Of a stretch of 64,000 nt of DNA, positions 7,605 through 15,900 are shown piece after piece. The notes under the pieces are model-generated. The model was given only the letters and a program-made list of their open reading frames with translations. It was not told the origin of the DNA and made no database searches. Location of the stretch: contig JALOAG010000001.1 of NCBI GenBank assembly GCA_023228875.1, positions 372,001 through 436,000 on the forward strand. The letters are read 5' to 3'. The DNA comes from Bacteroidia bacterium. GTDB lineage: Bacteria > Bacteroidota > Bacteroidia > NS11-12g > UBA955. The position numbers were made by a program, and so were the translations under genes. Numbering within the stretch: position 1 is the stretch's first letter; each line of letters opens with the position of its first letter.

Positions 7605-10037
7605 ATGAAGTCAAACCAATTATTTATTAAAGCATTTCTGCTCTACTTAATTCCTTTTTCTTTCCAAAATGTATTTTCTCAAAATGTTAAAATACATGGA
7701 TATCTTATTGATGAGCAAACAAATATTGAATTGCCTTATGCAACTGTCAGCGCAATCGAACAACAATCGCAGAATTTTATAGGGGCAGTTTCTGACTTAA
7801 ATGGTCAATTTCAATTAATACTTTTGCCAGGAACTTATAATATTTCCTTCACCTTTACAGGATATAAGACAGTACTCAAGAGTAATGTTTTAGTCAAGCA
7901 AACGGATACTGTCATTAATTTGGGTAGAATTTTAATGAAGTCAGATGCGAAGATGCTTGATGGCGCAAGAGTGGAAGGAGAGAAAGAAACCATGAAGATT
8001 GAAGTCGATAAAAAGGTTTTTAATGTGGAGAATAACCCAATGACCATAGGAGGAACCGCGGTTGATGTGCTCAATCAAATTCCGACTATTGATGTGGACA
8101 TGGATGGGAATGTATCTTTGAGAGGTTCTTCTGATGTGCAAATTTATATCAATGGTAAACCCACAAGTTTTGGAGGTGCAGATAAACAATCGTTTTTACA
8201 ACAAATCCCTGCTGCCAATATAGAGAGAGTAGAACTCATTAATAACCCTTCAGCAAAATATGATGCCGAAGGGACCTCAGGCATTATTAATATTATTCTG
8301 AAATCAACTACCAAACCCGGATGGAATTCTACAATAACAGCAGGCTATGGCACTTTTGACAGGTACAATGCTTCTGCATCATTTGCTTATGGCACAAGGA
8401 AATTTAAACTGAACACTACTTATGGTTTTAGAAATAACAAGAGTTTATCTACAGGGAATTTGAAAACCCTAAACATTTTGAGTGATACCTCATACTATAT
8501 GCTACAAAACAGCAGTACAACAAGAGGTGATTTAAGTAATACTTGGAATGGCAGTATTGATTATAGTATTTCCGATAAGACTACGATTTCATTTAATTGG
8601 TTAGGGAGTATCAGCACAAGAAAGAACCCTGAAACTATAAACTATTCATTTGAAGATGTTGCTTTCTCACCACTGTATGAATATGAACGTTTGGGATCAG
8701 ATAAGGATGGTAGAAAGAATGGAGAGATAGGGTTCACTTTTAGTCATTATTTTGATAATGCGAAGAAACAAAGTTTGATTTTTTTGGCAAATATTTCAGG
8801 GTCAGATGGAGAGTCAAATTCACAATACCATCAAGATGATGAAGGTGTAAGAAGGCAATGGCAAAACACTGCTAACAAGACCAATAATATCTTACCTCTC
8901 GCACAACTTGATTATGTTCTCCCTATTGGTGATAAGGTTGTGTTTGAAACAGGAGGCAAATTCTCAATGAGGAAAATTAATAATGATTTCTATGCTGACA
9001 CAATGAATTACACAACTAACATGTATGACGTTGATGGCAGCTTGACAAATAATTTCCTTTACAGCGAAATAGTAAACGCTGCTTATGTGAATTATGCTCA
9101 AGAGTTTAATTGGTTTAAAATCAAAGCAGGAGTGCGAGCAGAGCAATCAATAATTAATGGAGACCAGAAAGTTGGTAACCTTACTTTTTCGCGTCAATAC
9201 ATCAATTTTTTTCCCTCTATTTTCTTGACAAAGGAGATTAAAAAAGGACAAGACTTTCAACTTAGTTATAGCAGACGTATCAATAGACCTTGGATACATT
9301 CACTGAATCCTTTTGCTCAACAAACTGACCCGTACAACTTGCGTATGGGTAATCCGGCTCTCAATCCCGAGTTGATTGATGCGTATGAAGCAACCTATTT
9401 TATTTCTAAGAAAAGTGATTTTATCTCAGGTACTTTGTATTACCGACAAGTAAATGGAGTGTTCCAACGTTACAGGTATGTGGATGATAATGGTGTCGCT
9501 ATTATGACAATGACCAATTTAGATGTGTCTAAAAATGTGGGGTTAGAAGGAATTTTTAGAAAAAAGATTCAAAATCTGAGCACTACATTAAATTTAAATC
9601 TTTTCAGAAATAAAGTAGCAGGAAGTCTAATGAATAATGCTGCTTCTGCAACTAACATTTCTTGGTTTGGAAAATTGTTGGCATCATATAAAATCAATAA
9701 GAGTATGGATATCCAAGCGTCATATTTTTATAGAGGCAAGGTTACACATGTACAAGGCACGATGCAACCAATGCACAATTTGGATTTAGGGTTCAAAATG
9801 GATGTGTTAAAAAAACACGGTACTTTGTCTTTAAATTTCACGGATGTATTTAATACCCGTCAGTTTTCTATTAAGAGTAGTGGTGAAAATTTCAACAGTG
9901 AATCAACTTGGAAATGGCAATCAAGGGTATTTACAGTAAACTTTACATACAAGTTTGGAGACTTAAATTCTGATTTAGGAAAGAAAAATAAACGCAGGAT
10001 GGAGGAAAGTACCGGTGGTGATGATTTTGATTTCTAA
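7605..10037 (+). CDS. Outer-membrane beta-barrel / TonB-dependent receptor-like protein
   Basis: An 810-residue outer-membrane protein. It has a signal peptide ending around NVFSQ (residues 22-26), a carboxypeptidase-regulatory-like beta-sandwich at about 29-115 (GYLIDEQTNIELPYATV, then LPGTYNISFTFTGYKT), a plug domain at about 140-230 (DVLNQIPTIDVDMDGNVSLRG, VELINNPSAKYDAEGTSGIINI), and a large C-terminal barrel of the OMP_b-brl_3 type. Proteins of this build are usually called TonB-dependent receptors, though the substrate is unknown and no partner lipoprotein is adjacent. Its last 4 bp overlap the convergent murG end. Own promoter at 7580. Confidence 0.9.
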   Translation: MKSNQLFIKAFLLYLIPFSFQNVFSQNVKIHGYLIDEQTNIELPYATVSAIEQQSQNFIGAVSDLNGQFQLILLPGTYNISFTFTGYKTVLKSNVLVKQTDTVINLGRILMKSDAKMLDGARVEGEKETMKIEVDKKVFNVENNPMTIGGTAVDVLNQIPTIDVDMDGNVSLRGSSDVQIYINGKPTSFGGADKQSFLQQIPAANIERVELINNPSAKYDAEGTSGIINIILKSTTKPGWNSTITAGYGTFDRYNASASFAYGTRKFKLNTTYGFRNNKSLSTGNLKTLNILSDTSYYMLQNSSTTRGDLSNTWNGSIDYSISDKTTISFNWLGSISTRKNPETINYSFEDVAFSPLYEYERLGSDKDGRKNGEIGFTFSHYFDNAKKQSLIFLANISGSDGESNSQYHQDDEGVRRQWQNTANKTNNILPLAQLDYVLPIGDKVVFETGGKFSMRKINNDFYADTMNYTTNMYDVDGSLTNNFLYSEIVNAAYVNYAQEFNWFKIKAGVRAEQSIINGDQKVGNLTFSRQYINFFPSIFLTKEIKKGQDFQLSYSRRINRPWIHSLNPFAQQTDPYNLRMGNPALNPELIDAYEATYFISKKSDFISGTLYYRQVNGVFQRYRYVDDNGVAIMTMTNLDVSKNVGLEGIFRKKIQNLSTTLNLNLFRNKVAGSLMNNAASATNISWFGKLLASYKINKSMDIQASYFYRGKVTHVQGTMQPMHNLDLGFKMDVLKKHGTLSLNFTDVFNTRQFSIKSSGENFNSESTWKWQSRVFTVNFTYKFGDLNSDLGKKNKRRMEESTGGDDFDF

Positions 10038-11119
10038 ACAATCATACTTTCGATTTCGTTAACTATCCGCGCAGTTGCATCAGGAATGCTAATTTTTTTA
10101 GATTCAGTAGCCAGTTTTTCTAATAAAATATTATCGGAAATTGTCGAAATGATTGTATTCCCAAGGCTTTGAATTGCTTCAGTGTCTTTGATTATTAATG
10201 CAGCATTTTGATTAACTAATTGCATGGCATTGTGTGTTTGATGATCCTCTGTAACAAAAGGAGAGGGAATCAATATTGAAGGTTTTCCCAAAACGCAGAT
10301 TTCTGCTATTGTTAAAGCTCCGGCTCTGCAAACTACAAGGTCTGCCGCTTGATATGCAGTATTCATATCTTTGATAAACTCAAGCAATAAAATGCCGGGT
10401 TGTGCAAACTGTTTGTATTCTTTGAAATAGAAAGACCCTGTTTGCCAAATGATTTGAATATCTGAAAGGAGTATATTCTGAAAACTGTTCTTGAGTGCTT
10501 CGTTTAAAGTGCGTGCGCCAAGGCTGCCTCCTGTAACCAGTATAGTCTTTTTTTGAGGGTTTAACCCTAAGCTTAAGATTGCTTCCTCTCTTGTTTTATC
10601 AATTTGTAGTAAGGAGCTTCTGACCGGATTTCCGGTTTTGATAATTTTATTTTTTGGAAAGAACCTTTCCATGCCATCATAAGCCACACATATTTTTTGA
10701 ACTTTTTTACTAAGCCATTTGTTGGTAATACCGGCAAAAGAATTTTGCTCTTGAATCAAGCAAGGAATGTGTTGTCTTTGAGCAGCATAGAGTACAGCAG
10801 CGCTTGCATATCCTCCTACCCCAATAACAGCATCCGGTTTGAACTTATGTACAATTTTGCCGGCTTTGTATAAACTATAAAGTAGTTTGAATGGAACTGC
10901 GAGGTTTTTAAGAGTCAATTTTCTTTGAATTCCGCTTATCCAAAGCCCTTCAATGTGATAGCCTGCTTCAGGTACTTTGGTCATTTCCATTCTGTCTTTT
11001 GCCCCTACAAATAGGAATTGAGCATTAGGATATCTTGATTTAAGCTCATTAGCAATCGCTATGGCAGGAAAGATGTGTCCACCTGTTCCTCCTCCGGATA
11101 TGATGAATTTATATGACAT
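10034..11119 (-). CDS. murG: UDP-GlcNAc:undecaprenyl-PP-MurNAc-pentapeptide GlcNAc transferase MurG
   Basis: A 361-residue GT28 glycosyltransferase that turns lipid I into lipid II at the inner face of the cytoplasmic membrane. Signatures are GGGTGGHIFPAIAIA at the N terminus, LVTGGSLGARTLNEAL at the inter-domain hinge, and the donor-binding AGALTIAEICVLGKPSILIP with FVTEDHQTHNA. I start at MSYKFIISGGGTGGH; the longer frame begins at a TTG within 5 nt of a -7 box (11144-11151) and is rejected. It stands alone here, away from the division cluster where Bacteroidota normally keep it. Its 3' end overlaps the convergent receptor gene by 4 bp. Confidence 0.95.
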   Translation of the reverse strand: MSYKFIISGGGTGGHIFPAIAIANELKSRYPNAQFLFVGAKDRMEMTKVPEAGYHIEGLWISGIQRKLTLKNLAVPFKLLYSLYKAGKIVHKFKPDAVIGVGGYASAAVLYAAQRQHIPCLIQEQNSFAGITNKWLSKKVQKICVAYDGMERFFPKNKIIKTGNPVRSSLLQIDKTREEAILSLGLNPQKKTILVTGGSLGARTLNEALKNSFQNILLSDIQIIWQTGSFYFKEYKQFAQPGILLLEFIKDMNTAYQAADLVVCRAGALTIAEICVLGKPSILIPSPFVTEDHQTHNAMQLVNQNAALIIKDTEAIQSLGNTIISTISDNILLEKLATESKKISIPDATARIVNEIESMIV

Positions 11120-11143
11120 AAAGGATGTGTGTCTATTGCCTGA

Positions 11144-11151
11144 CAAATGTA
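11144..11151 (-). promoter_or_regulatory. -7 box of murG
   Basis: On the minus strand TACATTTG is a perfect TAnnTTTG box, 24 nt upstream of the chosen murG ATG at 11119. This gives murG its own promoter. No -33 TTG at a good distance. Confidence 0.5.
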
Positions 11152-11253
11152 GATTTACTCAATATTACTCTGAATAATAATTGCCAACATTTGTTTTTGT
11201 CTGTGAGATTAATCTGTTTGGCATAGTGCATGCCTGTTGCAATTTGAATTTTC

Positions 11254-11261
11254 TATTTTTG
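11254..11261 (+). promoter_or_regulatory. -7 box of the gene at 11271
   Basis: TATTTTTG, a perfect TAnnTTTG box, ending 9 nt before the ATG. TTG at 11237-11239 lies 14 bp upstream of it, a short spacer. Confidence 0.5.
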
Positions 11262-11270
11262 CTGACTTGA

Positions 11271-12008
11271 ATGAAATCTATTAAACCCTTTCTTCTCTTA
11301 TTTGCCATATTGGGCGTGTTTGATGCAACAGCTCAAAAGAGTACTGTTGTTTCTCAAGGTGAATTTTATAGAAAAACTGCTTTTGGCATTGAAAAAACTG
11401 TTGATTATTATAGTGGAGATTCTACCTTTATGTTAGAGTTAACATTGAACAACATGGACTCCTTCAATTTGTTAACAGTGTCATGGTATCTTCAAGGATA
11501 TGAAGGTAGCATGAATCAGTTGATTGATACTGCTGCATTTGGAATTAAGAATGTACAACGAAAGTTTGCAGTGTCATTTACACGAAAAAGTTTTGCATTT
11601 CCGGTCGGTTTTTATTTTGTGAATATTTATTTAGACGGGAAATTTCAAGAACGATATGCATTTAGGGTTTTGTCCGAACCGGTTCTTTCCGGTCAGTTTT
11701 TATTGCCCCAAGATAATAAATTAATACCAGTCAACGCTTGGCAAGGTATTCATTCTAATTTAGTATTAAGGGTGATTTATGACAGGATGGAAGTGCCTGA
11801 CAGCAGTATGCTTGAAACGGTGTGGTTTTTTGTAATGGATGGTGATGAGCCTTTGTATCTTGATGAAGTAAAGTATATGATTGTCGGGGACTATAATTAT
11901 GTGGATTTCCCATTGAATTTAAGTTCAGAGATTCCAAAAGGTCTTCTTGTTGCAGAAATTTGGATAAATGGAAATTTCCAAAAATATTATCGAATTGAGG
12001 TAAAATAA
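11271..12008 (+). CDS. Exported protein of unknown function
   Basis: A 245-residue protein with a clear signal peptide (KSIKPFLLLFAILGVFDATAQ, cleavage near residue 22) and no lipobox or later membrane segment, so probably periplasmic or secreted. I do not recognise a family. The mature part looks all-beta and shows two similar halves, each ending in a charged strand after a valine/isoleucine-rich strand: residues about 95-140 (FPVGFYFVNIYLDGKFQERYAFRV) and about 215-245 (IPKGLLVAEIWINGNFQKYYRIEV). The repeated pattern hydrophobic-I-x-(I/L)-(D/N)-G-(K/N)-FQ suggests a duplicated Ig-like or lipocalin-like sandwich; this is inference. Convergent with the ABC exporter gene. Confidence 0.75.
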   Translation: MKSIKPFLLLFAILGVFDATAQKSTVVSQGEFYRKTAFGIEKTVDYYSGDSTFMLELTLNNMDSFNLLTVSWYLQGYEGSMNQLIDTAAFGIKNVQRKFAVSFTRKSFAFPVGFYFVNIYLDGKFQERYAFRVLSEPVLSGQFLLPQDNKLIPVNAWQGIHSNLVLRVIYDRMEVPDSSMLETVWFFVMDGDEPLYLDEVKYMIVGDYNYVDFPLNLSSEIPKGLLVAEIWINGNFQKYYRIEVK

Positions 12009-12050
12009 TGGGTTTTGTGCAAAAACCTAAAAAGCAGTATTTTGGTACTA

Positions 12051-13853
12051 TTACTTTCCCTTTTCAAATTGCTTTTGCCAAAGAGAATAGAATTTACTTA
12101 ATGGATTGTTCAATAATGTTGCAGGTGTTCCGGATTCTATAATCTTGCCTTCCTCTAAAACAATAATTCTATCTGCATTCTTAATCGTGCTTAATCTGTG
12201 TGCTATAATGATTGAAGTACGACCTTGCATCAGTTTCTCTAATGCTTCTTGGACAATGGATTCAGACTCGGAGTCTAGCGAGCTTGTTGCTTCGTCCAAG
12301 ATTAAGAAGACAGGCTTCTTTAGAAATGCTCTTGCAATGGCAATACGTTGTCTTTGACCACCGGATAGTTGCACCCCTCGGTCGCCTACTATGGTTTGAT
12401 ATTTTTCAGGGAAACGGTCTATAAATTCAATAGCATTAGCTTGCGTTGCTGCTTCTATAACCTCTTCAGTTGTTGCATCAGTATTGCCATATAGTATGTT
12501 GTCATAAATACTTCCGCCAAATAAACCTACATCTTGAGGAACTAAGCCTATTTGTTTGCGTAAGTCAAACGAATCTATGGCATCAATGGGTTTGTTGTCA
12601 AACAGTATTTGTCCTTTTTGAGGAGTATAAAACCCTAATAACAGTTGTACAATAGTTGATTTACCCGCTCCGCTTGCTCCAACGATTGCAACTTTCTCGC
12701 CTTTTTTTGCAGAGAATGTAATGTCTTGTAATACATTCATTTCGGGTCTGGAAGGGTAGGCAAATGATAATTCTTTAATTTCTAAATCGCCATGTAATAT
12801 ATCATTGATTGGCTTGGCTGTTTCTTCACTTTTGAGATTGGTTTCAGACTCTTGTTCTAATATGTCCAAGATTCTATCGGCAGCACCCACTGATTTTTGA
12901 ATCTGAGCGTATTGATCTGAGATTCCGCCAATTGAAGCGCCTACAAACATTGTGTAAATCATGAATTTAATAATGTCGCCCAGTGTTAAAATGCCCTCAG
13001 CCTGAAGTTGAAATGCTCTCCATGCAATAAATATTAAGCCTCCAAACAAACACATGATAATAAAAGAGCTGAACAAACCTCTGTATATTCCTCTGCGAAT
13101 AGAAATGTCACGTATGAGAATACTTTTTTGTCCGAATCTTAATGTTTCATACATTTCGTTTGCAAAAGATTTTACTATTTGAATACCTGAAAAACTTTCT
13201 TCTAAAATTGTTCCTGCATTAGCGGTTTCGTCCTGAATCTTACGGGATATTTTGCGAATATATTTACCAAAAAAAAGGGAAATTATCACGACCGGAGGAA
13301 TGACCGATAACATTACTAAAGCTAAGTCGGGTGAAGTAAAAAATAGTAGGAATATTCCCCCGATTCCTACCAAAATTTGACGAATAAAAGTTGCTAAAAA
13401 GGTTACAAACGTTTCCTGAACTTGTGTAATGTCACTTCCAAACCGACTGAGTAAATCACCTGTGCGATTTTGATGAAAGAAATGCATGGGAAGTGAGATT
13501 ATTTTACTGTATAGCTGGTTACGCAATCGCCATACCATACCTTCTGTTGCTTTCACAAAAGTCCAGACTCGCAAATATGAAGAAATGGCTTGAACAACAA
13601 ACAATATTGCAAATAGATACCCTATTTTATTAATCTGTAACTTTGAGATGCTGCTTGCGTCCACAAAGTCTCCTGTAAGTTTTGGAAAAATTAACGATGT
13701 CCCTGCGCTAACTAACAAGAATAATGTTCCAAAGAAGAAAAGCCATTTTTGTTTACCCATAAAACCGAACAGTTTAAGTAAACGTTTGAGAGAATCTTTA
13801 TTTATCTTAGCTTTAGGAATGTCTTGACCCCTAAAAGGTTTGTTGTCTGCCAT
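12051..13853 (-). CDS. ABC exporter, fused permease/ATPase (MsbA-like)
   Basis: A 600-residue half-transporter that works as a homodimer in the inner membrane. Six membrane segments fill about residues 35-315, and the nucleotide-binding domain about 350-590. Walker A is VGASGAGKSTIVQLLLG, the Q-loop is LVPQDVGLFGG, the ABC signature is LSGGQRQRIAIARA, Walker B is VFLILDEATSS, and the H-loop is IIAHRLST. It resembles MsbA and other lipid or drug exporters; the cargo cannot be told from sequence. Neighbours include a GmhB-like phosphatase, which would fit lipid A-core export, but that is weak evidence. Single-gene unit. Confidence 0.9.
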   Translation of the reverse strand: MADNKPFRGQDIPKAKINKDSLKRLLKLFGFMGKQKWLFFFGTLFLLVSAGTSLIFPKLTGDFVDASSISKLQINKIGYLFAILFVVQAISSYLRVWTFVKATEGMVWRLRNQLYSKIISLPMHFFHQNRTGDLLSRFGSDITQVQETFVTFLATFIRQILVGIGGIFLLFFTSPDLALVMLSVIPPVVIISLFFGKYIRKISRKIQDETANAGTILEESFSGIQIVKSFANEMYETLRFGQKSILIRDISIRRGIYRGLFSSFIIMCLFGGLIFIAWRAFQLQAEGILTLGDIIKFMIYTMFVGASIGGISDQYAQIQKSVGAADRILDILEQESETNLKSEETAKPINDILHGDLEIKELSFAYPSRPEMNVLQDITFSAKKGEKVAIVGASGAGKSTIVQLLLGFYTPQKGQILFDNKPIDAIDSFDLRKQIGLVPQDVGLFGGSIYDNILYGNTDATTEEVIEAATQANAIEFIDRFPEKYQTIVGDRGVQLSGGQRQRIAIARAFLKKPVFLILDEATSSLDSESESIVQEALEKLMQGRTSIIIAHRLSTIKNADRIIVLEEGKIIESGTPATLLNNPLSKFYSLWQKQFEKGK

Positions 13854-13878
13854 ATATCTATGTCAAAAATTAAGAGGA

Positions 13879-13886
13879 CAAAATTA
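13879..13886 (-). promoter_or_regulatory. -7 box of the ABC exporter gene
   Basis: On the minus strand TAATTTTG, a perfect TAnnTTTG box, 25 nt upstream of the ATG at 13853. No clear -33 element. Confidence 0.45.
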
Positions 13887-14032
13887 TTTGATATTCTTGG
13901 CTTATATGCTATTATATATGGGAAAAAGTGATGTTATAAACAACATCTTTTGTATAGTCATGGAATCTTGGACAAATCAGCGTTTTGTTTGAGTCTTTAC
14001 AAAGAATGATTTGATTGCGCACGTTATCAATA

Positions 14033-14551
14033 TTAAGCTTTCAGCAAAGTGATCCATTTGTCCAAGCTGCTATTGGATTCTATGAGTATGGCATTGATTC
14101 CTACCTTTTGAGCTGCTTCAATATCGCGATTACGATCTCCTATCATAAAGCATTTTCTTTTATCTGCACGGTATCTGTGAATTGCCCGTTCTATCATTAA
14201 CGGAGCCGGTTTACGACACAAGCATTTCCCTATTTCATCGTGATGAGGACAATAGAAAATATCATCAAAATGCACTCCATGTATGGCATACTCTGATTGC
14301 ATTTTTGTATGTATGCGCGATAGTGTTTCTGTTGTATATAAGCCCTTGGCAATTCCTCCTTGGTTAGTAATGACAATAAGTTTGTAGCCTGTAGCAATAG
14401 CATGCTTTAGAAAAGGAATAGACGCAAAATTTATATCGAAGTCATTTTCATTACAGATGTAATTTCCTTTCTCGATATTTAATACGCCATCTCTGTCTAA
14501 AAATACGATTTTGTTCAACTTTGATTTTTTGGGTTTCCAAAATAAGTTCAT
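14033..14551 (-). CDS. HAD-IIIA phosphatase, GmhB-like (heptose-1,7-bisphosphate 7-phosphatase)
   Basis: A 172-residue cytoplasmic HAD phosphatase without cap domain. Motif I is FLDRDGVLN with the two catalytic aspartates, motif II is VITNQGGIAKG, the zinc loop is CPHHDEIGKCLC with the Cys-x-His...Cys-x-Cys ligands typical of GmhB, and motif IV is MIGDRNRDIEAA. GmhB removes the 7-phosphate of D-glycero-D-manno-heptose 1,7-bisphosphate on the path to ADP-heptose for LPS core. Related histidinol-phosphatases share the fold and zinc loop, so the substrate is probable rather than certain. Divergent from the glycosyltransferase at 14577, with 25 bp between the two starts. Confidence 0.85.
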   Translation of the reverse strand: MNLFWKPKKSKLNKIVFLDRDGVLNIEKGNYICNENDFDINFASIPFLKHAIATGYKLIVITNQGGIAKGLYTTETLSRIHTKMQSEYAIHGVHFDDIFYCPHHDEIGKCLCRKPAPLMIERAIHRYRADKRKCFMIGDRNRDIEAAQKVGINAILIESNSSLDKWITLLKA

Positions 14552-14576
14552 ATTTGCCTCAATAAAAAATTATTCA

Positions 14577-15308
14577 TTGACAAAACGAATCGTAGTAATA
14601 CCTACCTACAATGAAATTGAGAATATAGGCTCAATGCTTGATACAGTTATGAGCCTGCCTGTGGGTGCAGATGTTTTGGTAGTGGATGACAACTCACCTG
14701 ATGGCACTGCGTCCGTTGTTAAACAAAAAGCAGATGAATATTCAGGAAGAATACATCTCTTGCAAAGAAAAAAGAAGGATGGCTTAGGAAGAGCTTATGT
14801 AGCAGGATTCACTTGGTGCTTAGATGAAGGTTATGAACAAATTGCAGAAATGGATGCGGATTTCAGCCATAACCCGGTGGACTTGCAAGAGTTATTTAAA
14901 ACTCTTGATAATGGGGCAGATGTTGCAGTTGGAAGCAGATATAAAACAGGGGTGAATGTTGTGAATTGGGGTATTAAAAGGGTGATTATGTCTTACTATG
15001 CCTCACGATATGTCAAATTGATAACAGGGTTGCCTATTAATGATGCAACAGCAGGATTTGTTGCCTATAAAAGAAAAGTGCTGGAAGCAATTAATCTCAA
15101 AAAAATTAAATTTAAAGGTTATGCATTTCAAATTGAAATGAAATATAAGGCATGGCGCAAAGGGTTTAGAATAGAAGAGGTTTCAATCATTTTTACTGAT
15201 AGAAAACGCGGACAATCTAAGATGAGTATGGGTATTTTTAAAGAAGCTTTTTTTGGAGTCATTGAATTGCGTTGGAAAGCAATGATGGGGAATAAAGAGT
15301 TTAAATAA
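14577..15308 (+). CDS. Polyprenol-phosphate mannosyltransferase-like glycosyltransferase (GT2, DPM1-like)
   Basis: A 243-residue GT-A glycosyltransferase. The start of the fold is VVIPTYNEIENIGSML, VVDDNSPDGT follows, the metal-binding D-x-D is MDADFSHNP, and the acceptor side shows NDATAGFVAYKRKVLEAI and VSIIFTDRKRGQSKM, which is DPM1-like. Such enzymes transfer mannose or another hexose from a nucleotide sugar to polyprenyl phosphate at the inner membrane. I start at TTG 14577, just before TKRIVVIPTYNE. The longer frame would run into the divergent gmhB-like gene, and a near-consensus -7 box (CATATTTG, 14549-14556) lies just upstream. Confidence 0.87.
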   Translation: MTKRIVVIPTYNEIENIGSMLDTVMSLPVGADVLVVDDNSPDGTASVVKQKADEYSGRIHLLQRKKKDGLGRAYVAGFTWCLDEGYEQIAEMDADFSHNPVDLQELFKTLDNGADVAVGSRYKTGVNVVNWGIKRVIMSYYASRYVKLITGLPINDATAGFVAYKRKVLEAINLKKIKFKGYAFQIEMKYKAWRKGFRIEEVSIIFTDRKRGQSKMSMGIFKEAFFGVIELRWKAMMGNKEFK

Positions 15309-15312
15309 ATTT

Positions 15313-15320
15313 TATATTTG
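15313..15320 (+). promoter_or_regulatory. -7 box of the lipoprotein gene at 15325
   Basis: TATATTTG, a perfect TAnnTTTG box ending 4 nt before the ATG, which predicts a near-leaderless transcript. It lies in the 16-bp gap after the glycosyltransferase gene. Confidence 0.5.
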
Positions 15321-15324
15321 CAAT

Positions 15325-15807
15325 ATGAAAAAAATATTCATTACTGCTATTTTGTTCTCAGGGTTGACTCTGGGTTCTTTTTATTTGACATCATGCAAAA
15401 AAGAAAAAAAGGAAGAAACAAAAGAAAAGCCTACTCCTCCAACTAATGAGGAATTAGTGATGGCAAATCAATGGAAAGTAACCAGAATCATGTCTCAACA
15501 GATTGATGTTTGGAATAATCCGGTCTTTCCGCTTTTTGAAGATTGTCAAAAAGATAATATCTATGAATTTCAAGCAAATGATATTATGCTTATAGACGAA
15601 GGTTTAACTAAGTGTGATTCTGCTGATGCGCAAACGCAAGAAGGAGCTTGGATGATGGTTGGTAAAGACAAAATGTTTATTGATTTTTCTCTTTTGAAAG
15701 ATACAGCAGATATTATTTCTGTTTCAAAGACTAAACTGGTGCTTAAAGCTACAATTGAAAGTTTTGGCGTTGATGGCGAAATTACTTTTGATAAAGTTGT
15801 AAAATAA
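15325..15807 (+). CDS. Lipocalin-like lipoprotein of unknown function
   Basis: A 160-residue lipoprotein. The signal peptide ends in a lipobox LTSC with Cys24, followed by a Lys/Glu-rich linker (residues 25-40). The rest resembles small Bacteroidota lipocalin-like proteins: it opens with NQWKVTRIM, has FEDCQKDNIYEFQANDIMLIDEG, and ends with beta-strands LVLKATI and GEITFDKV. The two later cysteines (in EDCQKD and TKCDSAD) could pair. Ligand and role are unknown. Charged residues right after the lipid-bearing Cys are what surface-exposed Bacteroidota lipoproteins often carry, so it may be outside the cell; this is inference. Confidence 0.8.
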   Translation: MKKIFITAILFSGLTLGSFYLTSCKKEKKEETKEKPTPPTNEELVMANQWKVTRIMSQQIDVWNNPVFPLFEDCQKDNIYEFQANDIMLIDEGLTKCDSADAQTQEGAWMMVGKDKMFIDFSLLKDTADIISVSKTKLVLKATIESFGVDGEITFDKVVK

Positions 15808-15887
15808 GACTTGAATTATCGTAGTCGGTGATTGAGAATAGATTGACACCAATCGAGTTGATTTAATTCTTTTAACTCAATAAAATA

Positions 15888-15895
15888 TACCTTTG
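15888..15895 (+). promoter_or_regulatory. -7 box of the pseudouridine synthase gene
   Basis: TACCTTTG, a perfect TAnnTTTG box ending 5 nt before the ATG at 15901. Confidence 0.5.
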
Positions 15896-15900
15896 CACCT

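Noticed and set aside
12011..12027. Terminator between the exported unknown and the ABC exporter gene
   Set aside because: Only a 6-bp A/T-rich stem with no convincing T run on either strand.
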